A stretch of 64,000 nucleotides of DNA from the NCBI RefSeq assembly GCF_000384295.1, contig NZ_KB913037.1, positions 9,127,508 through 9,191,507 of the forward strand, in the 5' to 3' direction. Both the position numbers and the translations under genes were made by a program. The notes under the pieces are model-generated. The model searched no databases, had not been told where the DNA came from, and worked only from the letters and a program-made list of their open reading frames with translations. Of the stretch, positions 15,453-24,593 are shown piece by piece (positions within the stretch are counted from its first letter, which is position 1; each line of letters begins with the position of its first letter). This stretch comes from Amycolatopsis balhimycina FH 1894 (GTDB taxonomy: Bacteria > Actinomycetota > Actinomycetes > Mycobacteriales > Pseudonocardiaceae).

Positions 15453-15938
15453 TCACGCCTGGCACGTCTGGTACGGCAGCTGGACGTCCGGCCCGGAGAG
15501 GGCGACGGTGCCGTCGACGGCGTATCCGCCCTGGGCCGCCAGCGCCGCGAACGCGGTGCAGACCAGCTGGTTGATCCCGGCGCCGGTGATCGGCCGCAGC
15601 GGGAACGGAAAGCTGATCGTCGCGGGCTGTCCGGGGGACACGGCGATGGGACCGGTCCGCCGCGAGAGCACCGTCGTGTACCCGTCGGCCTTTTCGCCGA
15701 GGCTCGGTCCGTCCAGCAGCATCGTCAGCGCCGCCTCGACGGTCACCGGCCCGTCGGCCGGCCGCGCCACCGGCGCCACCCGGCCGTCGACGACGAAGTA
15801 GAGGATCACGTCGGTGCCGCGCCCGTTGCCCGCCGGGCTGCGCAGCGTCGGCGCCGGGCCGGCCGGCACCACCGGCGTCGGTTTGATCCCGCACCCGCTC
15901 ACCAGGAGCACCACCGCCAGGACGAGCAGTTTCCTCAC
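15453..15938 (-). CDS. Lipoprotein with GerMN-like domain, third gene of a two-component operon
   Basis: A 161-residue protein starting VRKLLVLAVVLLVSGCGIKP: a signal peptide with lipobox LVSG-C (Cys about 16). Its domain reads DVILYFVVDGRVAPVARPA then EAALTMLLDGPSLGEKADGY and resembles GerMN. The C-terminus is VQLPYQTCQA. The GTG start overlaps the sensor-kinase stop (GTGA), so the two are coupled. Kinase-adjacent lipoproteins in actinobacteria (CseA, LpqB, the AfsQ-associated lipoprotein) tune sensor activity at the outer membrane face; that role is inferred from position. Confidence 0.75.
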   Translation of the reverse strand: MRKLLVLAVVLLVSGCGIKPTPVVPAGPAPTLRSPAGNGRGTDVILYFVVDGRVAPVARPADGPVTVEAALTMLLDGPSLGEKADGYTTVLSRRTGPIAVSPGQPATISFPFPLRPITGAGINQLVCTAFAALAAQGGYAVDGTVALSGPDVQLPYQTCQA

Positions 15939-17341
15939 GGCACCTCCCGCGGCAGGCGCAGCTCGAACCGGGCGCCGGTGCCGGTGTTGGCCGCGACGAT
16001 GTCGCCGCCGTGCAGCCGCGCGTTCTCCCGCGCGATGGACAGCCCGAGGCCGCTGCCCTCGGACCGCGCGCGTGCGGTGTCGGCCTTGGTGAAGCGGTCG
16101 AAGACGCGCGGCAGCACGGCGTCCGGGATGCCCGGCCCGTGGTCGGTGACGGTGAGCACGACGGCACCGCCCGCCTCCCGCAGCACCACCTCGACCGGGG
16201 GCGCGCCGTGCCGCAGCGCGTTGCCGACCAGGTTCGCCACGACGATGTCGAGCCGCCGCCGGTCGAGCCGCGCGCCGATCCCGGGCGGCAGGTCGGCGAC
16301 CAGCTTGGCGCCGGGCTCCCAGCCCCGCGCGGCGAGACTGTCGGTGATCGCCGTGGCGACGTCCAGCTCCTCCCGCCGCAGCTCCGCCCGCCCGGCGTCG
16401 AACCGGGAGATCTCGATCAGGTCCTGCACGAGCCGGGTCAGCCGCCGAGTTTCGGCCGACACCAGCCGCGCCGCGACCGCGGTGTCCGGCGGCAGCTGTT
16501 CGGCGTCCTCGTCGAGGACGTCGGTGACGGCGTTCATCGCGGCAAGGGGGGTCCGCAGCTCGTGCGAGACGTCGGCGACGAACCGCCGCGCGTCGGCCTC
16601 CATCGTCCGGAGCGTGCCGACCGTGCGTTCCAGCTCCGCGGCGGTGTTGTTGAACGTCGTGACCAGCTGCGCGAGTTCGTCGGAGCCTTTTACGCGCAGC
16701 CGTACGTCCAGCCGTCCGCGGCCGAGCTGGCTCGCCGCGGTGTTGAGCGCGCGCACCGGCCGCAGCACCTGCCGGGCCGCCAGCAGCGCCACGGCGACCG
16801 CGAACGGCAGGGCGAGCGCCGCGGTCTGCCAAGCCGTCCTGGCCAGCGCGTCGATCGCCTCCTGCTGGTCGGTCAGGACGACCATCGCGTAGATTTCGAG
16901 GCCGCTCGGGTCGCCGGCGGCGCTCTGCACCGGGACGCCCACGAAGAAGAGCGGGATGCCGTGCGCGTCGACGCGCTGGAACTGGATACGGGTGCTGGTG
17001 GCCACCACGTGGCGCAACTCGGCCGGCACGGCGTCGAGCGCCAAGCCCGACGCCGAGTGCAGGTCGCGGTAGACGACGAGCACGTTGCTGGGCTTGAGCG
17101 CCGCCGCGAACGCGTCGATCGTGCCCGCGGTCGGCGGCAGCGAAACGGTCGGCAGGTACGCGGCGATCTGGTCGCGCAGCTTCAGCATCGTCTGGTCCTG
17201 GATGCCTTCGAGGATGGCCCGGCGCGCGGAGACGTAGCTCGCGCCCGCCGCGGCGGTGGCGCCGACGATCATGATCACCGCGAACGCGGCGACCAGCCGG
17301 GGCCGCAGCCCGGCGAGCCACGACCGGATCCGCTGGTTCAC
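15935..17341 (-). CDS. Sensor histidine kinase (OmpR-partner type)
   Basis: A 468-residue membrane kinase. TM1 is near residues 15-40 and is followed by an extracytoplasmic sensor of about 150 residues. TM2 (LALPFAVAVALLAARQVL) leads to a HAMP linker, the H-box FVADVSHELRTPLAAMNAV, an N-box IVVANLVGNALRHG and G-boxes TDHGPGIPD and GSGLGLSIA. It autophosphorylates on the H-box His and passes phosphate to the upstream-encoded regulator. The GTG start overlaps the regulator stop (GTGA) and its stop overlaps the lipoprotein start. The layout regulator-kinase-lipoprotein resembles AfsQ1/Q2 of Streptomyces. Confidence 0.9.
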   Translation of the reverse strand: MNQRIRSWLAGLRPRLVAAFAVIMIVGATAAAGASYVSARRAILEGIQDQTMLKLRDQIAAYLPTVSLPPTAGTIDAFAAALKPSNVLVVYRDLHSASGLALDAVPAELRHVVATSTRIQFQRVDAHGIPLFFVGVPVQSAAGDPSGLEIYAMVVLTDQQEAIDALARTAWQTAALALPFAVAVALLAARQVLRPVRALNTAASQLGRGRLDVRLRVKGSDELAQLVTTFNNTAAELERTVGTLRTMEADARRFVADVSHELRTPLAAMNAVTDVLDEDAEQLPPDTAVAARLVSAETRRLTRLVQDLIEISRFDAGRAELRREELDVATAITDSLAARGWEPGAKLVADLPPGIGARLDRRRLDIVVANLVGNALRHGAPPVEVVLREAGGAVVLTVTDHGPGIPDAVLPRVFDRFTKADTARARSEGSGLGLSIARENARLHGGDIVAANTGTGARFELRLPREVP

Positions 17342-18027
17342 GACCGGCCGAACCGGTAGCCGAACCCCCGGACGGTCTGCACGTGTTCCGGCTTCGCCGG
17401 CACGTCCTCGATCTTCGCGCGCAGCCGCTGGACGCAGGCGTCGACGAGCCGGGAGTCCCCGAGGTAGTCGTGGTCCCACACCGCCGAGAGGATCTGCCGG
17501 CGGCTGTACACCTGACCGGGCGTGCGCGAGAGCTCCAGCAGCAGCTTCAGCTCGGTCGGGGTCAGCGGCACCGGCGCGCCGCGTTTGGTCACCTCGAGCG
17601 CGGCCCGGTCGATCACCAGGTCGCCGTGCCGCTCCGCGGGCTCCGGCGGCTCACCCGGGCGCTCGACGGCCGTCCGCCGCAGCACCGCCCGGATCCGCGC
17701 GTCCAGGACCCGCGGCTCGACCGGCTTGGCGACGTAGTCGTCCGCGCCCGCTTCGAGCCCGGCGACGATGTCGAAGTCGTCGCTGCGCGCGGTGAGCATG
17801 ATGATCGGGATCGCGCCGGCCGACCGCATCCGGCGGCAGGTCTCGAAGCCGTCCATGCCGGGCAGCATCAGGTCGAGCACGACGATGTCGGGCCGGTGGT
17901 GCACGAGCGCCTCGATGCCGAGCTCGCCCGATTCCGCGGTGCGCACCACGTGTCCCTGCCGGCGCAGGGCCAGCTGCAGTCCTTCCCGCACCGCCGCGTC
18001 GTCTTCTACCACCAGTACCTCGGCCAC
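17338..18027 (-). CDS. OmpR-family response regulator
   Basis: A 229-residue regulator. The receiver has acidic pocket D9/D10, phospho-acceptor D52 (VVLDLMLPGMDG) and a conserved Lys in DDYVAKPVEPRV. The winged-helix effector runs from about residue 130 to the end, with LTPTELKLLLELSRTPGQVY and VDACVQRLRAKIED then TVRGFGYRFGRS. It is first in a three-gene operon with overlapping stops and starts. The 110-bp upstream region is shared with the divergent PAP2 gene, a possible target. Confidence 0.9.
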   Translation of the reverse strand: MAEVLVVEDDAAVREGLQLALRRQGHVVRTAESGELGIEALVHHRPDIVVLDLMLPGMDGFETCRRMRSAGAIPIIMLTARSDDFDIVAGLEAGADDYVAKPVEPRVLDARIRAVLRRTAVERPGEPPEPAERHGDLVIDRAALEVTKRGAPVPLTPTELKLLLELSRTPGQVYSRRQILSAVWDHDYLGDSRLVDACVQRLRAKIEDVPAKPEHVQTVRGFGYRFGRS

Positions 18028-18137
18028 GGCGCCATTATTCGGAAAAGCGCACGACGTGGCGACCCGGCCGGATCTTGTAGCAAAACCATGACATCGCGCT
18101 GACGGGATCCCGAAACGCCCGCTCCAGACTCGAACAC

Positions 18138-19043
18138 ATGGCAGTGATCATCACCGACGTCCGGCCCGCGGCCCCGCCGACCGGCCGCCACGCGTTCGCG
18201 ACCCGGTCCGTGTCCCGCACGGCGGTGCTGGCCGCGAGCGCGGCCGGGTTCGCCCTGGCCTTCGTCGCGGCCTACTTGCTGTTCGTCCGCACCCAGGCCG
18301 GCCGGGGTGTCGAGAACGGAGTCGTCCGCAGTGCCCAGTCCACGGGGACGACGGTGGACTGGGCGGCGCCGCTGCGGCAGGCCGACCTGGTGGTGGTGCT
18401 CGGCGGCGTCGCGGTGCTGCTCGTGGTGATCTCGCTGGTGCGGCGGCGGTTCGCCCTCGGCGTCACGGCCCTGGTCCTGCTCGCCGCGCCCCTGGTGGTG
18501 GCGCAGCTGCTCAAGCTGTACGTCCTGGACCGCCCGAGCACCGACGACCGGCTCGGCGTCGCGAGCCACAACAGCTTCCCGAGCGGGCACGTCAGCGCGG
18601 CGATGGCCGTGCTGGTGGCGCTCGCGATCGTCCTGCCCCGCCGGTTCCGCCGGACGGCCCTGGTGGCAGGCGGGTTCGGCGTCGCCTGGGTTTCGGCCGC
18701 GGCCGTGGCGCTGGGCTGGCACCGGTTGAGCGACACCGTCGGCGGCTGCTTGCTGGTCGCCGCGGTCACCTGCGCCGGGGCGGCGGTGGTGTCCGGCCGC
18801 CGCCCCGACGGTGACCGGGTGCCACCGGTGCCGGTGCTGGCCGGTTTGTTCGCGCCACCGGTCCTGGTGCTCGCCGGGTTCGCGGTCCTCGCCACGGCGA
18901 CGTCCGGCGACGCCCAGTTCGTCGCCGCGATGGTGCTGGCCGCGCTGTCGGCGATGGTGATCGTGCTGCTGGTCGCCGCGCCGTTGCGCCGGGTCGCGTT
19001 CGACCCGGCCGAGGGCCGGGTTCGCCGCCTCCGGCGCCGCTGA
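18138..19043 (+). CDS. PAP2-superfamily membrane phosphatase
   Basis: A 301-residue integral membrane protein with about six hydrophobic segments. The three PAP2 motifs are present in order: KLYVLDRP (KxxxxxxRP), NSFPSGHVSAAM (PSGH) and ALGWHRLSDTVGG (SRxxxxxHxxxD type, here with GWHRLSD). Such enzymes dephosphorylate lipid phosphates, including undecaprenyl pyrophosphate, on the outer membrane face. It is divergent from the response regulator. A two-component system and a lipid phosphatase side by side suggest a cell-envelope theme, which is inference. Confidence 0.88.
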   Translation: MAVIITDVRPAAPPTGRHAFATRSVSRTAVLAASAAGFALAFVAAYLLFVRTQAGRGVENGVVRSAQSTGTTVDWAAPLRQADLVVVLGGVAVLLVVISLVRRRFALGVTALVLLAAPLVVAQLLKLYVLDRPSTDDRLGVASHNSFPSGHVSAAMAVLVALAIVLPRRFRRTALVAGGFGVAWVSAAAVALGWHRLSDTVGGCLLVAAVTCAGAAVVSGRRPDGDRVPPVPVLAGLFAPPVLVLAGFAVLATATSGDAQFVAAMVLAALSAMVIVLLVAAPLRRVAFDPAEGRVRRLRRR

Positions 19044-19078
19044 TCCGACTCCCGCGCGTATCCGGAGGCTCGGTTCGT

Positions 19079-19170
19079 GTGATTGCAGAGGCATCACGCG
19101 TGATTGGAGGGCCATCATGCGTGATGGGAGGGCCATCACGTGTGATGGGAGGGCCAGTTTCGGGGGATTG
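19079..19170. repeat. Array of 21-bp units centred on ATCACGCGTGAT-type palindromes
   Basis: GTGATT/GTGATG begins at 19079, 19100, 19121 and 19142, exactly 21 bp apart, with a degenerate fifth unit near 19163. Three units contain near-perfect 12-bp palindromes: ATCACGCGTGAT at 19093-19104, then ATCATGCGTGAT and ATCACGTGTGAT. The array ends about 40 bp before the decarboxylase start. A relative lies at 8.93-9.05 kb. Confidence 0.7.
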
Positions 19171-19210
19171 GACCGCGACAGCTGTGGCTGGGGCGCCTAG
19201 CGTCGGCCGG

Positions 19211-20596
19211 GTGCATCCGAAGCTTGCCGAAGACCTGAACTCGCTGGCCGATCTGCTCGACGTCACCAGCAAAGTCGCGAGTGAGGCGCTCGCCGGGCTG
19301 GCCGAACGGGCGGCTGCCGTCCCGCCCGTCGCCGTCGCCCCGGCCGCCCTGCCCGCCGAAGGCGCCGGGGCGCGGGGTGCGCTGGAGGAGTTCTCGCAGC
19401 GCTGGGAAGCCGGCTTCGCGGCCGGCGCAGGCCCCCGCTACCTCGGCTTCGTGACCGGTGGCGCCACGCCGGCGGCGCTGGCCGGGGACTGGCTCACCGC
19501 CGCCTACGACCAGAACCCGGCGAGCGGGATGGACTCCTCCGCGCAAGACCTGGAACGCGAGACCGTCGGCTGGCTGGCCGAACTGTTCGCGCTGGGCCCG
19601 GAGTTCTCCGGCGCGTTCGTCACCGGAGCCACGATGTCGACCGTGACCGGCCTGGCCATCGCCCGCGAATGGCTCGGCGAGCAGGCAGGCGTGAACGTCT
19701 CCGAAGAAGGCGCCGCCGCGCTCGGGCCCGTCACCGTGCTGTCCGGCTCCCCGCACTCCAGTGTCCTGAAGGCGTTGTCGTTCCTCGGGATGGGCCGGTC
19801 CGCGTTGCTGAAGGTGCCGGTGCTCCCGGGCCGTGAAGCGGTCGATGTCGAGCGACTGGCCGAAGTGCTCGAGACGCTCGACGGCCCGGCTGTCGTCGTC
19901 GCGAACGCGGGGACCGTGAACACGGTCGACTTCGACGACCTGCGCGCGATCGCCGCGCTCAAGCAGCGGTACGACTTCTGGCTGCACGTCGACGCCGCGT
20001 TCGGCGGATTCGCCGCGCTGACCCCGGAGCACGCGGCGCCGACCGCGGGTCTCGACCAGGCCGACTCGGTGGTCGTCGACCTGCACAAGTGGCTCAACGT
20101 GCCCTACGACTCGGCCGTCCAGTTCACCCGCCGCCGCGATCTGCAGCTGCGCGTGTTCGCCAACAACGCCGCCTACCTCGGCGAAATCGGCGCGACCCCG
20201 GACTTCCTGCACCTCACGCCGGAGAACTCCCGGCGGCTGCGCGCCCTGCCGGCCTGGTTCTCGCTCGTGGCGTACGGCCGCGCCGGGCACCGCGAGATCG
20301 TCGAGCGCTGTGTCGCGCTGGCCCGCGACCTCGGCGCGCGGATCGACGGCTCACCGCGCTGGCACCTGCTCGCCCCGGTGCGGCTCAACGTCGTCTGCTT
20401 CACCCCGGCCGGCGAGGCCACCCAGGAGCGGATCGACGCGCTCGTCCAAGCCATTGCCGAAGACGGGACCACGTTCCTGACCCCGACGGTGTACGACGGC
20501 CGCCCGGCGTTGCGTGCCGCCTTCAGCAACTGGCGGACGACCCCGGCCGACGTCGACCGGATCTTCGCCGCGCTGGAGCGGGTGGCCGGCGGCTAG
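19211..20596 (+). CDS. PLP-dependent group II amino-acid decarboxylase
   Basis: A 461-residue fold-type I enzyme. GFVTGGATPAALAGDWLTAA, AFVTGATMSTVTGLAIAREW, VVVANAGTVNTVDFDDL, HVDAAFGGFAAL and the PLP lysine in VVVDLHKWLNVPYD (DxHKW) are all in order. This is the aromatic-L-amino-acid / glutamate decarboxylase superfamily; the exact amino acid is not predictable, and some members are aldolases or Cys/Asp decarboxylases. The open frame extends upstream through the 21-bp array, so GTG 19211 (VHPKLAEDLNSLAD) was taken. It overlaps the convergent TPP enzyme by four bases. Confidence 0.85.
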   Translation: MHPKLAEDLNSLADLLDVTSKVASEALAGLAERAAAVPPVAVAPAALPAEGAGARGALEEFSQRWEAGFAAGAGPRYLGFVTGGATPAALAGDWLTAAYDQNPASGMDSSAQDLERETVGWLAELFALGPEFSGAFVTGATMSTVTGLAIAREWLGEQAGVNVSEEGAAALGPVTVLSGSPHSSVLKALSFLGMGRSALLKVPVLPGREAVDVERLAEVLETLDGPAVVVANAGTVNTVDFDDLRAIAALKQRYDFWLHVDAAFGGFAALTPEHAAPTAGLDQADSVVVDLHKWLNVPYDSAVQFTRRRDLQLRVFANNAAYLGEIGATPDFLHLTPENSRRLRALPAWFSLVAYGRAGHREIVERCVALARDLGARIDGSPRWHLLAPVRLNVVCFTPAGEATQERIDALVQAIAEDGTTFLTPTVYDGRPALRAAFSNWRTTPADVDRIFAALERVAGG

Positions 20597-22248
20597 CAGT
20601 GGTCCGATTTCGGGTCCGATTTCGGGTCCGATTTCGGCATGAGGTACTTCCACGGCGAGGCGCCCACGCCCAGCTCGCACGGGACGTGCACCAGCGAGGG
20701 CCGGCCGGCGGCGAACGCCTTGCCCAGCGCGCCGCGCAGCTCGTCCGGGGTGCGGGCGGTCAGGCCGAGCGCGCCGAACGTTTCGGCGAGCCGGGCGAAG
20801 TCCGGGTTCCGCAGCTTGCCGCCCAGTACGCGGCCCTCGAACAGCCGCTCCTGGTCGAGGTGGACGTTGCCGTAGTAGCCGTTGTCGAACACGACCGCCA
20901 CCACGTTCAGTCCATATTGGACGGCGGTGGCCAGTTCCTGCGCGGCGAACAGGAAGCCGCCGTCCCCGGTCACCGAAACCACCGGACGGCCGGGGAAGGC
21001 CGCCTGCACGCCCAGCGCGGTCGGGTAGCCGAAGCCGAGCGTGCCCTGGTGGCCGCAGGTGACGAAGGTGCGCGGGGCGTAGACCTCGAATCCGAAGTAG
21101 GACGCGAACCCGGCCTGGCAGATCTCTTCGACGAAGAAGCCGTCGCGGGGCAGGACGTCCCTGATCGCTCGCAGGAACTCCAGTTCCGGCCCGACATCGG
21201 TGACGCGCTCCGCCACGGTTTCCTTCAGCGCGGAGAACTCCGCCGTCCGATCCATCCTTTGTGGACCGACGACGGTGGTGAGCGCGGCCGCGGCGTCGGC
21301 GGCGTCGGCGACGATCGCGACGTCCGCTTCGAGCCGCGTCGCCTGCCGCGGGTCGATGTCGAGCAGGATCGTCTTCAGCCCCGCGGGCTTGTCCGGCCAG
21401 CGGAACCACGACAGCTCCATCCGTGACCCGATGCCGATCACCACGTCGGTCTCGGCCCACCGCTCGAAGCCGGAGACACAGGTGAAGCCGAGCGGGTGGT
21501 CGTCGCCCACGATGCCGCGCCCGCCGCGGAACGGCACCACCGGCGCCTGCAGCCGCTCGGCCAGTGCCCGGACCTCGGCGGCCGCGTGCCGGGCGCCGCC
21601 GCCCACCATGATCATCGGGTGCTTCGCGCCGGCCAGGAGCCCGGCGGCTTCCGCCAGGGTGACCGGGTCGACGGCCGGGCGGGGCAGCGGCAGCGGTCCG
21701 ACGGCCTCCGCCGGGGCGCGCAGCCCCAGCACGTCCCACGGCACCGCCAGCGAAACCGGCCGAGGCCGGCCGCCCGCCGCTTCCCGGAACGCGGTCGCCA
21801 GCGCGTCCGGGACCTCGGCCGGGTGCTCCACCAGCGCCGACCACTTGGTGAGGGTGCGTAGGGTCGCCAGCTGGTCGGGCATCTCGTGCAGGTGCCCCAG
21901 CCCGCGGCCGAGGTACGCGCGCGGGATCTCGCTCGTGAGGCACAGCACCGGCGCGCTCGCCCCGTACGCCGAAAGCAGCGCGGCGGAGGAGTTGAGGACG
22001 CCGGGGCCGGGCACGACGGTGTAGACGCCGGTGCGGCCGGTCGCCTGGGCGTAGCCGAACGCCATGTAGGCCGCGGTCTGCTCGTGCCGCGCGCCGATCA
22101 CCCGGATTTCGCCGTTCGCGCGGGCGAGGCTGTCGAACAGGTCGTAGGTCTGCACGCCGGGCAGGCCGAAGACGGTGTCGACGCCGTGCGCGCGCAGCCC
22201 GTCGACGATCAGGTCGGCCGCGGTGGGAGCGGGCGGGGAACTCGGCAT
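20593..22248 (-). CDS. Thiamine-diphosphate-dependent enzyme, acetolactate-synthase-like
   Basis: A 551-residue three-domain ThDP enzyme. The PYR domain has GLPGVQTYDLFD and the catalytic Glu in ARHEQTAAYMAFGYA. The central domain follows (PMIMVGGGARHA). The PP domain has GDGGFLFAAQELATAVQYGLNVVAVVFDN, the GDG-x26-N cofactor motif. It may be a decarboxylase or carboligase of 2-oxo acids; without its own regulatory subunit a true branched-chain role is unlikely. The ATG at 22248 has AGGAGG eight bases upstream, preferred over an earlier ATG. The C-terminus ends in a KSDP triplet coded by three 12-bp repeats (20601-20636). Confidence 0.82.
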   Translation of the reverse strand: MPSSPPAPTAADLIVDGLRAHGVDTVFGLPGVQTYDLFDSLARANGEIRVIGARHEQTAAYMAFGYAQATGRTGVYTVVPGPGVLNSSAALLSAYGASAPVLCLTSEIPRAYLGRGLGHLHEMPDQLATLRTLTKWSALVEHPAEVPDALATAFREAAGGRPRPVSLAVPWDVLGLRAPAEAVGPLPLPRPAVDPVTLAEAAGLLAGAKHPMIMVGGGARHAAAEVRALAERLQAPVVPFRGGRGIVGDDHPLGFTCVSGFERWAETDVVIGIGSRMELSWFRWPDKPAGLKTILLDIDPRQATRLEADVAIVADAADAAAALTTVVGPQRMDRTAEFSALKETVAERVTDVGPELEFLRAIRDVLPRDGFFVEEICQAGFASYFGFEVYAPRTFVTCGHQGTLGFGYPTALGVQAAFPGRPVVSVTGDGGFLFAAQELATAVQYGLNVVAVVFDNGYYGNVHLDQERLFEGRVLGGKLRNPDFARLAETFGALGLTARTPDELRGALGKAFAAGRPSLVHVPCELGVGASPWKYLMPKSDPKSDPKSDHC

Positions 22249-22329
22249 CGGCGCGGCCTCCTGTTCCGTCGGCCCGACCATATCCGGTTTCGCGGGACGG
22301 CTGTGGTGTGGCGCGTGGCGTGATGGACG

Positions 22330-23328
22330 TCAGCTGTGGCCGGACCCCGGGTTGCGGCGCGGCTTGATGCGGACCGCCGGCAGGGCCGGTGCCGGCAGGC
22401 GCTGAGGCGTGCCCGCGTAGCCCGTGACGTTGCCGAACTGGTCGGACTCCGCCTGCCATGCTTCGCGGAACGCGGCGATCTCCTCGTGCGTGCGCCCGAC
22501 GAAGTTCCACCACATCAGGATTTCCTCGTCGAACGGGGTGCCGCCGAGCAGGAGGAACCGGGCCGGCTCGGTGCCGCGGTTGCTGAGCGTCAAGGAGCGC
22601 ACCCCGGTACCGAGGTAACCGAGCTCCGCCGCGCGGACGCGGGTGCCGGCCACGACGACCTCGCCGGTGTCCACCAGGACGCCGTGCTCGAAACCGGGAG
22701 CCACGCCGAGGGACATGTGCGCGTCCGGGCCCAGGACGACCTCCGCGCCCAGCAGCGGGGTGAACGTCGGGATCGGGGACGTGCGCCCGGCCAGCGACCC
22801 GAGGAACACCCGGATCTCCGCGCCTTCGATCCGGTTGACCGACGGGACGTAGTGGTCGAAGGCCCGGGCGGTGTGGCGGTGCCGTTCGGGCAGCGCCACC
22901 CAGAGCTGGACGCCGTGCAGCGTCTTCGTGGCCGCGGTCGAGACTTCCGAATGGCAGATGCCGTGCCCGCCGGTCATCAGGTTCAGCTCGCCGGGCCGGA
23001 CCATCGCGTGCGTGCCCAGGCTGTCGCGGTGCTCGATCTCGCCGTCGAACAGCCAGCTCACGGTTTGCAGCCCGGTGTGCGGATGCGGGGCGACGTCCAT
23101 CGCGCCGGGGCCGGTGACCTCGTCCGGGCCGTAGTGGTCGGCGAAGCACCACGCGCCGATGAGCGACCGCGACCGCTGGGGGAGCGTCCGGCGGACCCGC
23201 ATCGCCCGCGGTCCGCCCAGCGGCACCTCGCGCGGGGTGAGGACCTCGACGGCCGGCCGGTCGGGGTCGGCGGCCGACGGCCGGTCGCCACAGGCGAGCT
23301 CGGCGGGGGCGGCCTCGGTGTTGCTCAT
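22330..23328 (-). CDS. Pirin-family protein
   Basis: A 332-residue bicupin. The N-terminal cupin has the metal ligands in APHPHTGLQTVSWLFDGEI (two His), HRDSLGTHAMVRPGELNLM and ICHSEVS; the C-terminal cupin follows with HMSLGVAPGFEHGVLV. Pirins bind iron, and bacterial ones include quercetinases; a specific activity is not assignable. ATG 23328 and GTG 23337 are alternative starts. About 80 bp separate it from the TPP enzyme on the same strand, so co-transcription is possible. The 270-bp upstream gap shows no gene. Confidence 0.88.
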   Translation of the reverse strand: MSNTEAAPAELACGDRPSAADPDRPAVEVLTPREVPLGGPRAMRVRRTLPQRSRSLIGAWCFADHYGPDEVTGPGAMDVAPHPHTGLQTVSWLFDGEIEHRDSLGTHAMVRPGELNLMTGGHGICHSEVSTAATKTLHGVQLWVALPERHRHTARAFDHYVPSVNRIEGAEIRVFLGSLAGRTSPIPTFTPLLGAEVVLGPDAHMSLGVAPGFEHGVLVDTGEVVVAGTRVRAAELGYLGTGVRSLTLSNRGTEPARFLLLGGTPFDEEILMWWNFVGRTHEEIAAFREAWQAESDQFGNVTGYAGTPQRLPAPALPAVRIKPRRNPGSGHS

Positions 23329-23598
23329 GCCCGCCACGGTAGTCGCGATCCGCGGGATGGCGTGGGGTGGCCGAGGCCGGGACGTCGGTGGTGGCTGGTT
23401 GCGGCCGGACAGCGGGTCCGAGCGGATCGGTTCGCCGGTGGTGGGTTGTCCGGCCGGGGTTTCCCGGGGGCCGGGATCGGCTCGCCGGGCGGGCAGGGGA
23501 GCACTCCGTGCTACCCGCGGACCGGAGCGGCGGCCGAGTGTTGCCGTCCGAGCGGCCGTTGCTCTTGTGGAGTTGTCAAACGTCGCGCCGGTCGCCGG

Positions 23599-23892
23599 TC
23601 AGGCGGCCGACTGGTGGTCCGTTCTGACGATGGCCTGGCCGGCGGCCGTCAGGACCGCCGGGACCTGCTCGCCCGGCCGGCCGGGGTGGGCCGGCCGGAT
23701 CAGGCCCAGGTGGGCCAGCCCGTGGGCGGCGAACTGGTCGCCGCACGACAGGCCGTCGATGAACAGGTCCGGTTCGCTGCTGCAGGACACCCGGCCCCGG
23801 CCCGCGCCGACCGCTCGCAACATCGCCCGCATCCGGTGGTTGACCACGGTTCGCGCCGCCGCCGGTGAGCCGGTCTTCTCGTTCCCGTTCAT
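23599..23892 (-). CDS. Hypothetical protein, 97 aa
   Basis: A small protein whose ATG has GGGAGGGA at good spacing. It reads VVNHRMRAMLRAVGAGRGRV, then SCSSEPDLFIDGLSCGDQFA, HGLAHLGLIRPAHPGRPG and VPAVLTAAGQAIV. The pattern (helix, turn with CSSEPDLFIDG, helix, wing-like RP-rich loop, LTxxG) hints at a degenerate winged-helix fold, but this is only a visual impression. Three Cys are present without a clear metal motif. It has no operon partner and no known function. Confidence 0.5.
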   Translation of the reverse strand: MNGNEKTGSPAAARTVVNHRMRAMLRAVGAGRGRVSCSSEPDLFIDGLSCGDQFAAHGLAHLGLIRPAHPGRPGEQVPAVLTAAGQAIVRTDHQSAA

Positions 23893-24134
23893 CTCGGTCC
23901 CTCCCGCTCGTGGTTCGGCCTCCTCTACCCCTGCGTCGAACCAGGGGGCGGGATTTCGACAGCAGGTCCGGCCGGAGCGTCCCCTCATCGTCACCGGGGG
24001 CGGTCGAGCACGGGTCGAGTTCCCGTCAACGGGTGTTCGGCCGCCGACCGTGAACGGATGGGGTCAGCTGAGCTTTGGTCCCTTTCAGAGGCGCAACGCA
24101 GCGCAGGCGTTACACCGCCGACGAGACCACAGAA

Positions 24135-24593
24135 CTAGAAGGGCGGCTCGCTGTCGGCGCCGACGCCCGCCGGCACCGGCGCGGCTCCCCACCCGCTGCC
24201 GTCCGGGGTGTTCGGCCCGCTGCCGTTGCGGCTGACCTTGGTGACCGTTGCGGTCGCATACCGCAGCGACGGGCCGATCTCGTCCACCTGCAGCTCGACC
24301 ACGGTGCGCTTCTCGCCTTCCTTGGTTTCGAACGACCGCTGCACCAGCCGGCCGGTGACGAGGACCCTCGATCCACGCGTGAGGCTCTCTGCCGCGTTTT
24401 CCGCGGCCTGGCGCCACAGGCTGCAGCGCAGGAACAGCGCCTCGCCGTCCTTCCACTCGCCGGACTGCCGGTCCAGCGTCCGCGGCGTCGAGGCGACCGT
24501 GAAGTTCGCGACCGCCGCGCCGGCCGGGGTGAACCGCAGTTCGGGGTCGCTCGTCAGGTTGCCGACCACGGTGATCGTCGTTTCGCCTGCCAT
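24135..24593 (-). CDS. ssb: Single-stranded DNA-binding protein
   Basis: A 152-residue Ssb. The OB-fold (residues 1-110) contains [77 protein letters not shown] and [19 protein letters not shown] short Gly/Pro linker ends in the acidic tip DSEPPF that recruits repair partners. It lies away from rpsF/rplI/rpsR, so it is probably the second, accessory paralogue many actinobacteria carry rather than the housekeeping copy. The start has GGAGGAGA upstream. Confidence 0.92.
   Translation of the reverse strand: MAGETTITVVGNLTSDPELRFTPAGAAVANFTVASTPRTLDRQSGEWKDGEALFLRCSLWRQAAENAAESLTRGSRVLVTGRLVQRSFETKEGEKRTVVELQVDEIGPSLRYATATVTKVSRNGSGPNTPDGSGWGAAPVPAGVGADSEPPF

Noticed and set aside
19079..19210. 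N-terminal extension of the PLP decarboxylase
   Set aside because: The extension is coded by the palindromic array; GTG 19211 gives the conserved start.
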